64,000 nt of DNA from Alkalimonas delamerensis (GTDB taxonomy: Bacteria; Pseudomonadota; Gammaproteobacteria; Enterobacterales; Alteromonadaceae): NCBI RefSeq assembly GCF_030717955.1, contig NZ_JAUZVY010000006.1:124001-188000 (forward strand), given 5' to 3'. A program made the position numbers and the translations under genes. How positions within the stretch are numbered: position 1 is the first letter of the stretch; each line of letters opens with the position of its first letter. The notes under the pieces are model-generated. The model saw only the letters and a list, made by a program, of their open reading frames with translations, was not told where the DNA came from and ran no database searches. Below are positions 18,251-25,897 of the stretch, one piece after another.

Positions 18251-19971
18251 CGCTGCAGCAGCTTGGGGTGATAGGCCTGTTGCTGACACTGATCGCAGGT
18301 CTTATCTTTAGCAAACGCTCGCCGGCCTTATGGTTTGGCGGCGCTTTGCTGCTGAGCTATCTGGTTGGCTGGCAGCCGCTGGAAAAAGCGCTGACCAACT
18401 TCAGCAACCCCTCGCTGATCACCTTGATGCTGTTGCTGCTGGTCTCGCTGGCGATTGAAAAGTCCCAGCTGGTGAGCTGGCTGAGCCGCAGCTTTTCCGG
18501 CCAGAACCTCAGTCTGGTAGTCGCCAGGCTCAGCCTGGCCAGCGGCTTTTTGTCGTCCTTTGTCAACAACACCGCTGTGGTCTCCACCCTGATGGCGTCG
18601 TTGCGCCAGCACCCGCACTTTGCCGCCTCCAGATTGCTGATCCCGTTGTCCTACAGCGCCATTCTGGGTGGCATGCTGACCTTAATCGGCACCTCCACCA
18701 ACCTGATTGTCAATGGCTTTGTTGAAGAAGCCGGCCATGCCAGTCTGGGCTTTTTTGATTTTACCCTGCTGGGTTTGATTGCCTTTGGCGCCGGCTTGCT
18801 GGTGCTGATGGTAGGGACGCATTTTTTGCCCGACACCGGCAAAGACGAACAGACGGCCGCGCCTTATTACGTCAGTGCCCGGCTTGCCGACGACAGTCAG
18901 CTGATTGGCAAAAGCGTCAGCGACAATGGTCTGCGTGAGCTGCAGCAGCTGTTTTTGGCCGAAATTCAGCGTGGCGAGCAGCTGATTTGCCCGGTCAAGC
19001 CCGAGACAGTGTTGGAGCCCGGTGATGAACTGCATTTTGTCGGCGACTTGCAGGCCGTATCCAAACTGCAGAACTTTCCCGGCCTGACACTGGTGCCCGG
19101 TGAAGCCGAGCACAGCGGCGAGTTGATGGAAGCAGCCATTAGCTACAGCTCCAAACTGGTTGGCAAAACCCTGAAGCAGGTGCGCTTTCGCGAGCAGTAC
19201 AATGCGGCGGTGATCGCCGTGCGCCGTGGCCATGAGCGCTTAAACGGTGGCCTCGGCAATCTGGTGCTGCATGCCGGCGATGTGCTGATCCTGGCCACCG
19301 GCAAAGACTTCCCGGGCCAGAATGAGCTCGGACAGGACTTTATTTACGTCAATGGCCTGGCCATCAGCCAGCCGCTGCCGGCCAAACGCAGCCACTGGGT
19401 GCTGGGCAGCTTTGCGCTAACCCTGGTGCTGTCCATTCTGGAGTTGGTACCGCTGGTAAAAAGCCTGCCGGTGCTGCTGGTGCTCTATCTGGCCAGCTCG
19501 GTGATTAGCGTCAACGAACTGAAGCGTCGTTTTCCACTGGAGCTCTTTATCATTGTTGGCTCGGCCATTGGTCTGGCGCAGTTGATGATCCAGTCCGGCG
19601 TGGCCGGCATGATTGCCGGAGGCCTCAATCAACTGGTGGCCGGTTACGGCCCCTACGGCGCGCTAATTGCCATTTTTGTTGCCACCTGGCTCTTTACCGA
19701 AGTGGTCACCAACAACGCCGCAGCCGCCTTGACCTTTCCTATCGCTTACGCGATGGCGCTGGATCTTGGCACCAGCCCGCTGCCCTTTTTTATGGCGGTG
19801 GCCTTTGGCGCTTCGGCCAGCTTTATTTCCCCTTTTGGCTACCAGACCAACCTGATGGTCTACAGTGCCGGCAACTACCAGCTAAAAGACTATGCCCGCA
19901 TCGGTATTCCGATGGCGCTGGTGTACTCGACAGTGGTGCTGCTGTGCCTGCCGTATTTTTACCCGTTTTAA
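18247..19971 (+). CDS. SLC13-family permease with RCK_C domains (probable sulfate transporter)
   Basis: Integral membrane transporter of 574 residues. An N-terminal bundle (about 5-195) includes SFVNNTAVVSTLM and LIGTSTNLIVNGF, the SNT-type signatures of the SLC13/DASS family. Two TrkA-C/RCK_C-like soluble domains follow (about 205-370), then a C-terminal bundle with VVTNNAAAALTFPIAYAMA. It starts within the cysN stop codon and is followed 18 nt later by cysC, so it is transcribed with the sulfate-activation genes. Sulfate uptake is inferred from context and from SLC13-type bacterial sulfate carriers. No ABC-type cysPTWA genes are in the window. Confidence 0.85.
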   Translation: MTLQQLGVIGLLLTLIAGLIFSKRSPALWFGGALLLSYLVGWQPLEKALTNFSNPSLITLMLLLLVSLAIEKSQLVSWLSRSFSGQNLSLVVARLSLASGFLSSFVNNTAVVSTLMASLRQHPHFAASRLLIPLSYSAILGGMLTLIGTSTNLIVNGFVEEAGHASLGFFDFTLLGLIAFGAGLLVLMVGTHFLPDTGKDEQTAAPYYVSARLADDSQLIGKSVSDNGLRELQQLFLAEIQRGEQLICPVKPETVLEPGDELHFVGDLQAVSKLQNFPGLTLVPGEAEHSGELMEAAISYSSKLVGKTLKQVRFREQYNAAVIAVRRGHERLNGGLGNLVLHAGDVLILATGKDFPGQNELGQDFIYVNGLAISQPLPAKRSHWVLGSFALTLVLSILELVPLVKSLPVLLVLYLASSVISVNELKRRFPLELFIIVGSAIGLAQLMIQSGVAGMIAGGLNQLVAGYGPYGALIAIFVATWLFTEVVTNNAAAALTFPIAYAMALDLGTSPLPFFMAVAFGASASFISPFGYQTNLMVYSAGNYQLKDYARIGIPMALVYSTVVLLCLPYFYPF

Positions 19972-19989
19972 CTCTCGGACTGAACACAG

Positions 19990-20607
19990 ATGACTGACAA
20001 CATTGTATGGCAACAGCACCACACCAACCGCGCGCAGCGGGCCGAACTGTTCGGTCACCGCAGTGGCGTGATCTGGTTTACTGGCCTAAGCGGCTCAGGC
20101 AAATCCACCGTGGCCAATGCGCTGGAGCAGGCACTGGCCGCCCGGGGTTTTCACACCTACTTGCTCGATGGCGACAATGTGCGCCACGGCCTTTGTGCCG
20201 ACCTGGGCTTTAGTGCCGAGGATCGCACCGAAAACCTGCGCCGGGTTGGCGCCGTCTCTGGCCTGATGGTCGATGCCGGCTTGCTGGTGTTAAGCGCCTT
20301 TATTTCACCCTACCGCAGTCAACGCGCTTTGGTGCGCAGCCTGGTACCGGAGCAGTCCTTTTTGGAGGTGTACATTGCCACGCCACTGGCGGTCTGTGAG
20401 CAGCGCGATGTCAAAGGCCTGTATCAAAAAGCCCGCAAAGGCGAAATCAGCCACTTTACCGGCATCTCCGACCCCTACGAAGCACCGGAAAACCCCGATC
20501 TGGTGATCGACACCTCCAGCACCGAGCTCAGCGACAGCATCGAGCAACTGTTGCAACTGTTGGCGGAGCGTGGTTGGATCAAAGCAGCAGACCGCACCGC
20601 CGTCTGA
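19990..20607 (+). CDS. cysC: adenylylsulfate kinase
   Basis: APS kinase of 205 residues that phosphorylates APS to PAPS. Walker A is GLSGSGKST at 32-40. LLDGDNVRHGLCADLGFS (about 57-74), EDRTENLRRV and the FISPYRSQR and KGLYQKARKGEI segments are all characteristic. It lies between the permease and cysQ in the same operon. Confidence 0.97.
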   Translation: MTDNIVWQQHHTNRAQRAELFGHRSGVIWFTGLSGSGKSTVANALEQALAARGFHTYLLDGDNVRHGLCADLGFSAEDRTENLRRVGAVSGLMVDAGLLVLSAFISPYRSQRALVRSLVPEQSFLEVYIATPLAVCEQRDVKGLYQKARKGEISHFTGISDPYEAPENPDLVIDTSSTELSDSIEQLLQLLAERGWIKAADRTAV

Positions 20608-20620
20608 TGGAATCAAATCG

Positions 20621-21385
20621 ATGAAACTACTGCTGCAACAAATCATTCAGCTGGCTGAGCAGGCGGGCGATGCCATTTTAGAAGTCTATCAACGCGACAG
20701 CACTGCACAGGGCATTCAGGCCAAGCACGACGACTCGCCACTGACCGATGCCGACCTGGCCGCCCAGCAGGTCATCAGCCAAGGCTTGGCAAAGCTGACG
20801 CCAGATATTCCGGTGCTGTCGGAAGAAGCCGCCGCCACCCCCTGGCCCGAGCGCCAGCACTGGCAACGCTTCTGGTTGGTTGATCCCTTGGATGGCACCA
20901 AGGAATTTATTAAGCGCAATGGCGAGTTTACCGTCAATATTGCGCTGATCGAGCAGGGCAAGCCGGTGCTTGGCGTGGTGCATGCACCGGTGCTGGAAAA
21001 AACCTGGGCAGCACTGAAAGGTGAAGGCGCCCTGGTACAGCACCAGGGTGAGCAGTACCGCATTCATGTCAGCAAGCCAGCACCTGGCGAGGTTGTCAAA
21101 GTGGTTGGCAGTCGCAGCCACCCCAGCCCGGAGCTGGCAGGTTATCTTGCACAGTTCAAACAATATGAAATGGTGCCGGTCGGCAGTTCGCTAAAATTCT
21201 GCCTGGTGGCCGAAGGAGACGCACACCTTTACCCACGCTTTGGCCCTACGATGCTGTGGGACACCGGCGCCGGCCATATTGTGGCCGAAGAAGCCGGTGC
21301 CACTGTTGTCTTTGATGGCTTAGATGATGCACCTTATCATCGGGAACAACTGCTGAACCCTAATTTTCTGGTGTCCGCGCTTTAG
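20621..21385 (+). CDS. cysQ: 3'(2'),5'-bisphosphate nucleotidase
   Basis: Inositol-monophosphatase-fold phosphatase of 254 residues that removes the PAP by-product of PAPS reduction. Metal-site motifs are LSEEAA (about 67-72), DPLDGTKEF (about 88-96) and the C-terminal WDTGAGHIVAEEAGA. I chose the ATG of MKLLLQQI, which matches the usual N-terminus and lies 13 nt after cysC; a longer in-frame reading would overlap cysC heavily. The Shine-Dalgarno is weak. Last gene of the cys operon. Confidence 0.93.
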   Translation: MKLLLQQIIQLAEQAGDAILEVYQRDSTAQGIQAKHDDSPLTDADLAAQQVISQGLAKLTPDIPVLSEEAAATPWPERQHWQRFWLVDPLDGTKEFIKRNGEFTVNIALIEQGKPVLGVVHAPVLEKTWAALKGEGALVQHQGEQYRIHVSKPAPGEVVKVVGSRSHPSPELAGYLAQFKQYEMVPVGSSLKFCLVAEGDAHLYPRFGPTMLWDTGAGHIVAEEAGATVVFDGLDDAPYHREQLLNPNFLVSAL

Positions 21386-21386
21386 C

Positions 21387-21426
21387 AGCTAAAGCGCGCC
21401 CAAACTCTAGAAGCTAAAGCGCGCCC
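21387..21426. repeat. 15-bp direct repeat at the 3' end of the barrel gene
   Basis: AGCTAAAGCGCGCCC occurs at 21387-21401 and again at 21412-21426, 25 nt apart. The second copy encodes the C-terminal residues of the minus-strand outer-membrane protein and the first lies just beyond its stop, as if the gene end had been duplicated. No T-rich terminator was seen between cysQ and this gene. Confidence 0.6.
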
Positions 21427-22048
21427 CAAGGCGGCCCTGGGTGTAAGTGCCCCCCAGAAAGTCGCCGCGCTCAAACTCAGCCAAAAAGGACAGATTGCGG
21501 CTTAAAAAGTAATGCAAGCCGATGGCTTGGGTAAACTGGTTTTTATCCACAATACCCGGCTCATCCAAATACACATACCCCAAACGGCCATAAAGCTCGA
21601 CATCAGGGGTGATCATACTGCGCAGCGTGCCTTCCACTTTTAAATAGTCGTACTTATCCTTTTCCAAAATCGTGACGTTGCCATCAACAATTTTTTCATC
21701 CAGCCGGAAACTGCCAAAGTAGCCAGCCAGATCCAGCACCGTATTAGGTGCTACCGGCGTGATCACCCCCAGGCCGATGGCGCGATTGTAGATACGATAA
21801 TTGTCGTAGCCATCGGAAAAACGCACCGTATCTTCCACCCGACTGTACTCGCCAGCAACAAACAGATGCTGGTTAATTAAAAAGGAGCCTTTTAAGTCAT
21901 AACCACTGAAGTCATTACGCTGCCCATCAAACTTATCTTCAAAGGATACAAAGCTTGCTTCAACAAAACGGTGGCCCGGCCAATCGCCGGCAGCTGCCGA
22001 CAAGCTGAACGCGGTGACAACCGCTGATAACAACAAAGTGACACGCAT
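21407..22048 (-). CDS. outer-membrane beta-barrel protein
   Basis: 213-residue exported protein with a signal peptide (about 1-20, SLSAAAGDW). The rest alternates hydrophobic and polar residues in about eight strands, ending GRLGARFSF with a terminal Phe, the usual BAM recognition signal. Size and pattern fit a small eight-stranded barrel (OmpX/OmpA-like fold), but I cannot assign a specific family or ligand. Its last codons lie in a 15-bp sequence repeated just downstream. Confidence 0.75.
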   Translation of the reverse strand: MRVTLLLSAVVTAFSLSAAAGDWPGHRFVEASFVSFEDKFDGQRNDFSGYDLKGSFLINQHLFVAGEYSRVEDTVRFSDGYDNYRIYNRAIGLGVITPVAPNTVLDLAGYFGSFRLDEKIVDGNVTILEKDKYDYLKVEGTLRSMITPDVELYGRLGYVYLDEPGIVDKNQFTQAIGLHYFLSRNLSFLAEFERGDFLGGTYTQGRLGARFSF

Positions 22049-22173
22049 AGCTCACACTCCTCATCATTGAACAGCTTTTAGCCTAGCGGCCTGGGCTTAA
22101 TTGAAGCTGAACAAGCATTTTTCTTCCCAATTCATTACACTACACCGATGATTCTCTATCATGATAAAGATGT

Positions 22174-22866
22174 ATGCGCCTGGATAAATTTATCAGCAAT
22201 TGCACCGGCCTGACCCGCTCTCAGGCCACCAAAGTGATCCGTCAGGGGCGGGTCGGGGTCCATGGCGAGCCTTGCAAGCAAGGAGCCACCCAGCTCAAGG
22301 CGGACGCTGTCGTTACGCTGGATGACGAGCCGCTGGCACTGATTGGTCCCCGTTATCTGGTGCTGCACAAGCCGGCTGGCTATGTCTGCTCCAGCGATGA
22401 TCCGGAGCATCCCACGGTGATGATGCTGCTGGATGAGCCGGCGCTGGAGTCACTCAATCCGGTGGGGCGACTGGATCTCGATACCACTGGCTTGCTGCTG
22501 ATTACCGACGATGGCCAGTGGCTGCACCGCATCACCTCGCCCAAACACCATGTCGCCAAAACCTACCGGGTCTGGCTGGCCGATCCCATTCCAGCCGATG
22601 TGGCAGCACAGTTTGCCGAAGGCGTTTTGCTGCGCGGTGAAAAAGAGCCCACTCTGCCCGCCGAGCTGGAAGTCATCGCTGAGCGCGAAGCTCTGCTGAC
22701 TATTCACGAAGGCCGTTACCATCAGGTGAAACGGATGTTTGCTGCTGTTGGCAACAAAGTGGTGCGGCTGCACCGCGAAAAAATCGGTGATTTTCAGCTG
22801 CCGGATGATTTAGCGGAGGGGGAGTATCGCTTGCTCACTGAGGATGAGCGGAAAAAAATAGCATAA
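22174..22866 (+). CDS. rsuA: 16S rRNA pseudouridine(516) synthase
   Basis: 230-residue RsuA/RluB/E/F-type synthase (E. coli RsuA 231). The N-terminal S4 RNA-binding domain (MRLDKFISNCTGLTRSQATK) is followed by a catalytic domain with GRLDLDTTGLLL, whose Asp is the nucleophile, and HHVAKTYRV and YHQVKRMF. Length and the MRLDKFI start favour RsuA over the longer RluB. Monocistronic as far as can be seen. Confidence 0.92.
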   Translation: MRLDKFISNCTGLTRSQATKVIRQGRVGVHGEPCKQGATQLKADAVVTLDDEPLALIGPRYLVLHKPAGYVCSSDDPEHPTVMMLLDEPALESLNPVGRLDLDTTGLLLITDDGQWLHRITSPKHHVAKTYRVWLADPIPADVAAQFAEGVLLRGEKEPTLPAELEVIAEREALLTIHEGRYHQVKRMFAAVGNKVVRLHREKIGDFQLPDDLAEGEYRLLTEDERKKIA

Positions 22867-22932
22867 TCGTAGGCAATCGAAGCCAGCATCCGCTATGCTA
22901 AGTAGGTTTCTTAGCGTATTCAGGGAGATAGC

Positions 22933-23178
22933 ATGAACTTTATAATTTTTTTATTGATTGGCGCCTTGGCAGGCTGGTTGGCCGGGCAATTGATGAAAGG
23001 CCGGGGATTTGGTCTGGTGGTTAATATTGTGGTCGGTGTGGTGGGCTCTTTTATTGGCGGTCTGGTGTTTTCTGCATTGGGGCTTGGGCCGACCAACCTA
23101 CTTGGCACTTTGATTATGGCCACCATTGGTGCTGTGGTGCTGCTGTTTTTACTGAGTTTGATTAACAAAAAAGCTTAA
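22933..23178 (+). CDS. GlsB/YeaQ/YmgE family stress-response membrane protein
   Basis: 81-residue, very hydrophobic inner-membrane protein with three predicted helices and repeated glycines (GALAGWLAGQLMKGRGFG, then IVVGVVGSFIGG), typical of the transglycosylase-associated/YeaQ family. GGGAGATAGC precedes the ATG. These proteins are induced by stress in other bacteria; no molecular function is established. Confidence 0.9.
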   Translation: MNFIIFLLIGALAGWLAGQLMKGRGFGLVVNIVVGVVGSFIGGLVFSALGLGPTNLLGTLIMATIGAVVLLFLLSLINKKA

Positions 23179-23234
23179 GCGGCTTCTTTATCAAACGATC
23201 TGGTTTGTATATACAGCTACCTCAACAAGAAGTT

Positions 23235-23264
23235 AAGAGCCGATGTGAAAACACAGCGGCTCTT
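23235..23264. terminator. hairpin between the GlsB-like gene and DUF799 gene
   Basis: Arms AAGAGCCG and CGGCTCTT, with an inner TGTG/CACA pair around AAAA; TT follows on the plus strand and AA precedes it. It lies between convergent genes and plausibly serves both. Confidence 0.55.
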
Positions 23265-23297
23265 TGCAAACATACCCCATCTTGAAGCTTTATACCG

Positions 23298-23972
23298 TTA
23301 ATTTTTCCGCTCACTTGGGGCGGGCTGGCCATATTTGGGAGAGCGAGGCCCATAGAGCAAGCCATTGTGTCCTTCGGCAAATAACAAACGGTTACTGCTC
23401 ATGGCAGCAATATCAAAACCACGATCGGTGATGGTTTCGATAATTTGATTCATTGCGGCTTCGATCAGCATTCCCACCAAGCCACCACCACTGTTGCCAC
23501 GGTTTTCGGCTGATGAGGCAGTTGCTTTGTCTTGCCACAAAACCGTGCCAGTCCGTAAATCCACCAAGGTGGCCGAAATGGCTACCACAGTGTCACTCGA
23601 CAATACAGCGTAGCTGGTACCATATCGATCAATCGTTAGGTATAAACCGGTATCCGCGCCAAAGATTTCATGCACTCTCTCAAACGCAACAGCATGGATA
23701 TCTGTAGCTTCAGTCAAGCCGTTATTGCGGAATGTTTGCTCAACTAGGGTGACCGGAAAAACGTAATAACCTGACTCAGCAATAGGCCCCGTGACTTGAG
23801 ACATCAAGCTGTAGGGGGCAATTACTTCAACGCTATTGTTGATAGGTGGCAGCACCAAAACCGAGTGGGGATCGGCACTGCGAAAAGCGCTGTAATCATG
23901 GGCAGGCGGCATACTCACGCAGCCAGACAAAACCAAAACAGCACCCACAAGGGCGAACTTCAACCATTGCAT
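23298..23972 (-). CDS. DUF799 (GNA1162-like) lipoprotein
   Basis: 224-residue lipoprotein (VLVLSGC lipobox) of the DUF799/GNA1162 family, with SVLVLPPINNSVEV near the start of the mature protein and DLRTGTVLWQ and a GGGLVGMLIEAA segment later. The neisserial member has a TolB-N-like fold. It is the last gene of a three-lipoprotein operon behind CsgG-like and DUF4810 genes, one base after the DUF4810 stop. The three proteins probably form one envelope complex; its cargo or task is unknown. Confidence 0.85.
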   Translation of the reverse strand: MQWLKFALVGAVLVLSGCVSMPPAHDYSAFRSADPHSVLVLPPINNSVEVIAPYSLMSQVTGPIAESGYYVFPVTLVEQTFRNNGLTEATDIHAVAFERVHEIFGADTGLYLTIDRYGTSYAVLSSDTVVAISATLVDLRTGTVLWQDKATASSAENRGNSGGGLVGMLIEAAMNQIIETITDRGFDIAAMSSNRLLFAEGHNGLLYGPRSPKYGQPAPSERKN

Positions 23973-23973
23973 C

Positions 23974-24318
23974 TCAGACTCCTTTCCGTGAGCTTAATAA
24001 AAAATCCAGGTATTGAGCGGACTCTGGAAATAGCGTTTTTTCATACTCAAAATGCTGCTGTCCCATTGCATCATCCCCTGACTCGAAGTAAAGCAATCCC
24101 AAGTGAGCATGCACGCCAGGAGCTACGGGCTTACCTTTTGATTCAGCCGTTTGAATGATGTTGTGCAGGGCTGCAATTTGTTCTTGAGGTGCCGCGCTAT
24201 CCCCTTTGAAATAGGTATAAACCAGCTTGTTGTATTCACCATGGTAGTAGAGTGTATCGGTTGTCTTGCATGCCGATAGCAGCACAAGTACGCCGATTAT
24301 TACTATCAATTTTTTCAT
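23974..24318 (-). CDS. DUF4810 lipoprotein
   Basis: 114-residue lipoprotein: KKLIVIIGVLVLLSAC, then TLYYHGEYNKLVYTYFKGD, the family signature, then a TPR-like helical pair (PVAPGVHAHLGLLYFESGD and the following helix). It is the middle gene of the three-lipoprotein operon, 11 nt after the CsgG-like gene. TPR-like structure suggests an adaptor between the two partners; that is inference. Confidence 0.85.
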   Translation of the reverse strand: MKKLIVIIGVLVLLSACKTTDTLYYHGEYNKLVYTYFKGDSAAPQEQIAALHNIIQTAESKGKPVAPGVHAHLGLLYFESGDDAMGQQHFEYEKTLFPESAQYLDFLLSSRKGV

Positions 24319-24329
24319 ACCAAATGTCC

Positions 24330-25013
24330 TTATTCAGCCTGCCACTGTCCCGATTCTAACCCTGCAACCAGCTTATTGACCACTTCACGAATAGCCAAGT
24401 CGAGAACTTTGCCATTCAAAGTTGCATCATAACTGGCCGTGCTACCAAAACCGATAACTTCGCGCTCAGATAAACTGTATTCGCCTGCACCCTGCACGGA
24501 ATAAACGACTTCCGAAGTGGTCACATCCACCACGTTTAAAGTGACCTTTGAATAGGCAATTTGCGATTTACCCCGGCCCAGAATGCCGAAAAGCTGTCTG
24601 TCACCAATGGATTTTCGCCCAAACTCGGTCACATCACCCGTCACCACATAACGGGCACCTTTCAACGATTGCTGAACTCCCGTCAACTCTGCCTCGCCGG
24701 ACAGCAACTGCATGTTGTCTCGGTCCATCACAGTAAAACGGTTCGTCTGTTGCAGATGGCTCATTAGCGAGGTTTTCGCCTGGTTGCCCAGTCGGTCAAC
24801 ACCATTTGAGAACAGGCCATTCTGAAAGCTTGAGCGGTTAACAAACTGCCCAACCACCAAATTGCTTTTTGTACCACTGTAGTGAGTGCCATAGCTGGCC
24901 ACTCTGGGTGTCTCAATAACTTGCGATGACGTTGTGGCACAGCCTGCCATTACCGCCGCCATGATACCAACCACAAAAACCGCTCGAGCTGAGCGGAAGG
25001 TTCGATTGTTCAC
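24330..25013 (-). CDS. CsgG/HfaB-family lipoprotein
   Basis: 227-residue lipoprotein (AAVMAGCATT) of the CsgG/HfaB family, with NLVVGQFVNRSSF, FTVMDRDNMQLL, GARYVVTGDVTEFGRK and VTLNVVDVTTSEVVYSV in the family order. CsgG forms the curli secretion channel and HfaB helps anchor the holdfast, but no curli or holdfast genes are nearby. This member belongs to the CsgG-DUF4810-DUF799 cassette also found in Neisseria. First gene of the operon. The preceding ~200 nt are very AT-rich and should hold the promoter. Confidence 0.87.
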   Translation of the reverse strand: MNNRTFRSARAVFVVGIMAAVMAGCATTSSQVIETPRVASYGTHYSGTKSNLVVGQFVNRSSFQNGLFSNGVDRLGNQAKTSLMSHLQQTNRFTVMDRDNMQLLSGEAELTGVQQSLKGARYVVTGDVTEFGRKSIGDRQLFGILGRGKSQIAYSKVTLNVVDVTTSEVVYSVQGAGEYSLSEREVIGFGSTASYDATLNGKVLDLAIREVVNKLVAGLESGQWQAE

Positions 25014-25217
25014 AATAACCCCTTAAATAATATATAAATCTTTGGTCACAGATACGGTTCGGACAGGAATTCTAATAAAATAAAAATCCTCATTGAACGA
25101 AATGATCCGTTCATACAAATTCTTATACAAGAATTAATGCAAAATAAGCAATAGGTAAATTGTAATTTTAATGCGATGGAAAAATTACAGGCTTAGTGAC
25201 ATATTCAAACGGCTTGC

Positions 25218-25496
25218 TCATGACTTTCGTTGTGGGTTAGCAAAGAGATCGGATGCCAGAGCCTCCTCTACTTGCTGAGTCTTGTTATCTTGTTGCGAAT
25301 GCATACTGATTTGCTGCCGTCGTTTTTTCCGCTGTGCCAGCAACTTTAAAATTCGAGCTTTTTCCGCTACCGGCTTTTGTGGCCAGTTAAAGCGTTCTTC
25401 GCGAGAGCGCAGGCAGCCTTTGCAATAACCGCGGTTATCGCTTTCGCAGACCCCAATGCAGGGGTTGGGCAAATCAAACAGCTCTAACTGATCCAT
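25218..25496 (-). CDS. DUF1289 protein (YdhL-like)
   Basis: 92-residue protein with NPCIGVCESDNRGYCKGCLRSREE, the four-cysteine signature of DUF1289, which probably binds a metal or Fe-S centre. The family motif is followed by RFNWPQKPVAEKARIL and a basic helix. I used the ATG before DQLELF. A longer reading would need a TTG start 60 nt upstream with no ribosome site. Function unknown. Confidence 0.82.
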   Translation of the reverse strand: MDQLELFDLPNPCIGVCESDNRGYCKGCLRSREERFNWPQKPVAEKARILKLLAQRKKRRQQISMHSQQDNKTQQVEEALASDLFANPQRKS

Positions 25497-25609
25497 CCGG
25501 GCTCGCTGGCAATGGCCGATAACTGCAGTGTACTCCGCCAGACAGAAGCTGTGCAAATCGCTCTAAAGCGGCTTTTTTGCGATAAATTGCCTGTCAACAG
25601 AAAAAATCG

Positions 25610-25638
25610 TTGACTTCAGACTGATAGACGGCTATTTA
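25610..25638 (+). promoter_or_regulatory. promoter of the ilv leader
   Basis: TTGACT (25610-25615) and TATTTA (25633-25638) with 17 bp between them, about 70 nt upstream of the leader peptide ATG. Confidence 0.65.
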
Positions 25639-25706
25639 TATAAGCAACTGGCGTGGTTTTTCACCACAGCCCCAATTAACCGTTAGAGTTAGTGAAGAAT
25701 TACAAA

Positions 25707-25799
25707 ATGCGTTTAGCAACCGTTCTGAACATTATTGTCCTCGTAGTCGTGGTGATTATTAGTCGCTGCGGGGGCTTGCGTTTGGAATTTACCAGCTAA
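25707..25799 (+). CDS. ilvL: ilv operon leader peptide
   Basis: 30-residue peptide beginning MRLATVLNIIVLVVVVIIS. Fifteen of its residues are Ile, Val or Leu, including IIVLVVVVII in a row, and it ends RCGGLRLEFTS. It resembles E. coli IlvL in the Val/Ile run, a following Cys-Gly and overall length. Stalling of ribosomes at these codons when branched-chain aminoacyl-tRNAs are short should control the terminator that follows. Too short for ordinary gene finding, but the codon content and attached hairpins make it convincing. Confidence 0.93.
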   Translation: MRLATVLNIIVLVVVVIISRCGGLRLEFTS

Positions 25800-25848
25800 A
25801 TAACCAGATTCCAGAAAACCCCCGCTCCGCAAGGACCGGGGGTTTTTT
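25768..25848 (+). promoter_or_regulatory. transcription attenuator of the ilvGMDA operon
   Basis: The terminator is a 10-bp stem AAAACCCCCG (25815-25824) with CGGGGGTTTT (25837-25846), ending in a run of T to 25848. An alternative antiterminator pairs GCGGGGG (25768-25774, inside the leader peptide codons after the Val/Ile run) with CCCCCGC (25819-25825), which would break the terminator stem. The arrangement predicts read-through when Ile/Val/Leu-tRNA charging is low. Confidence 0.88.
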
Positions 25849-25897
25849 CGTTTCCGGGCCTTAAAAAAGCGGGCTGAATAAGTCCAGAGGAACAACG

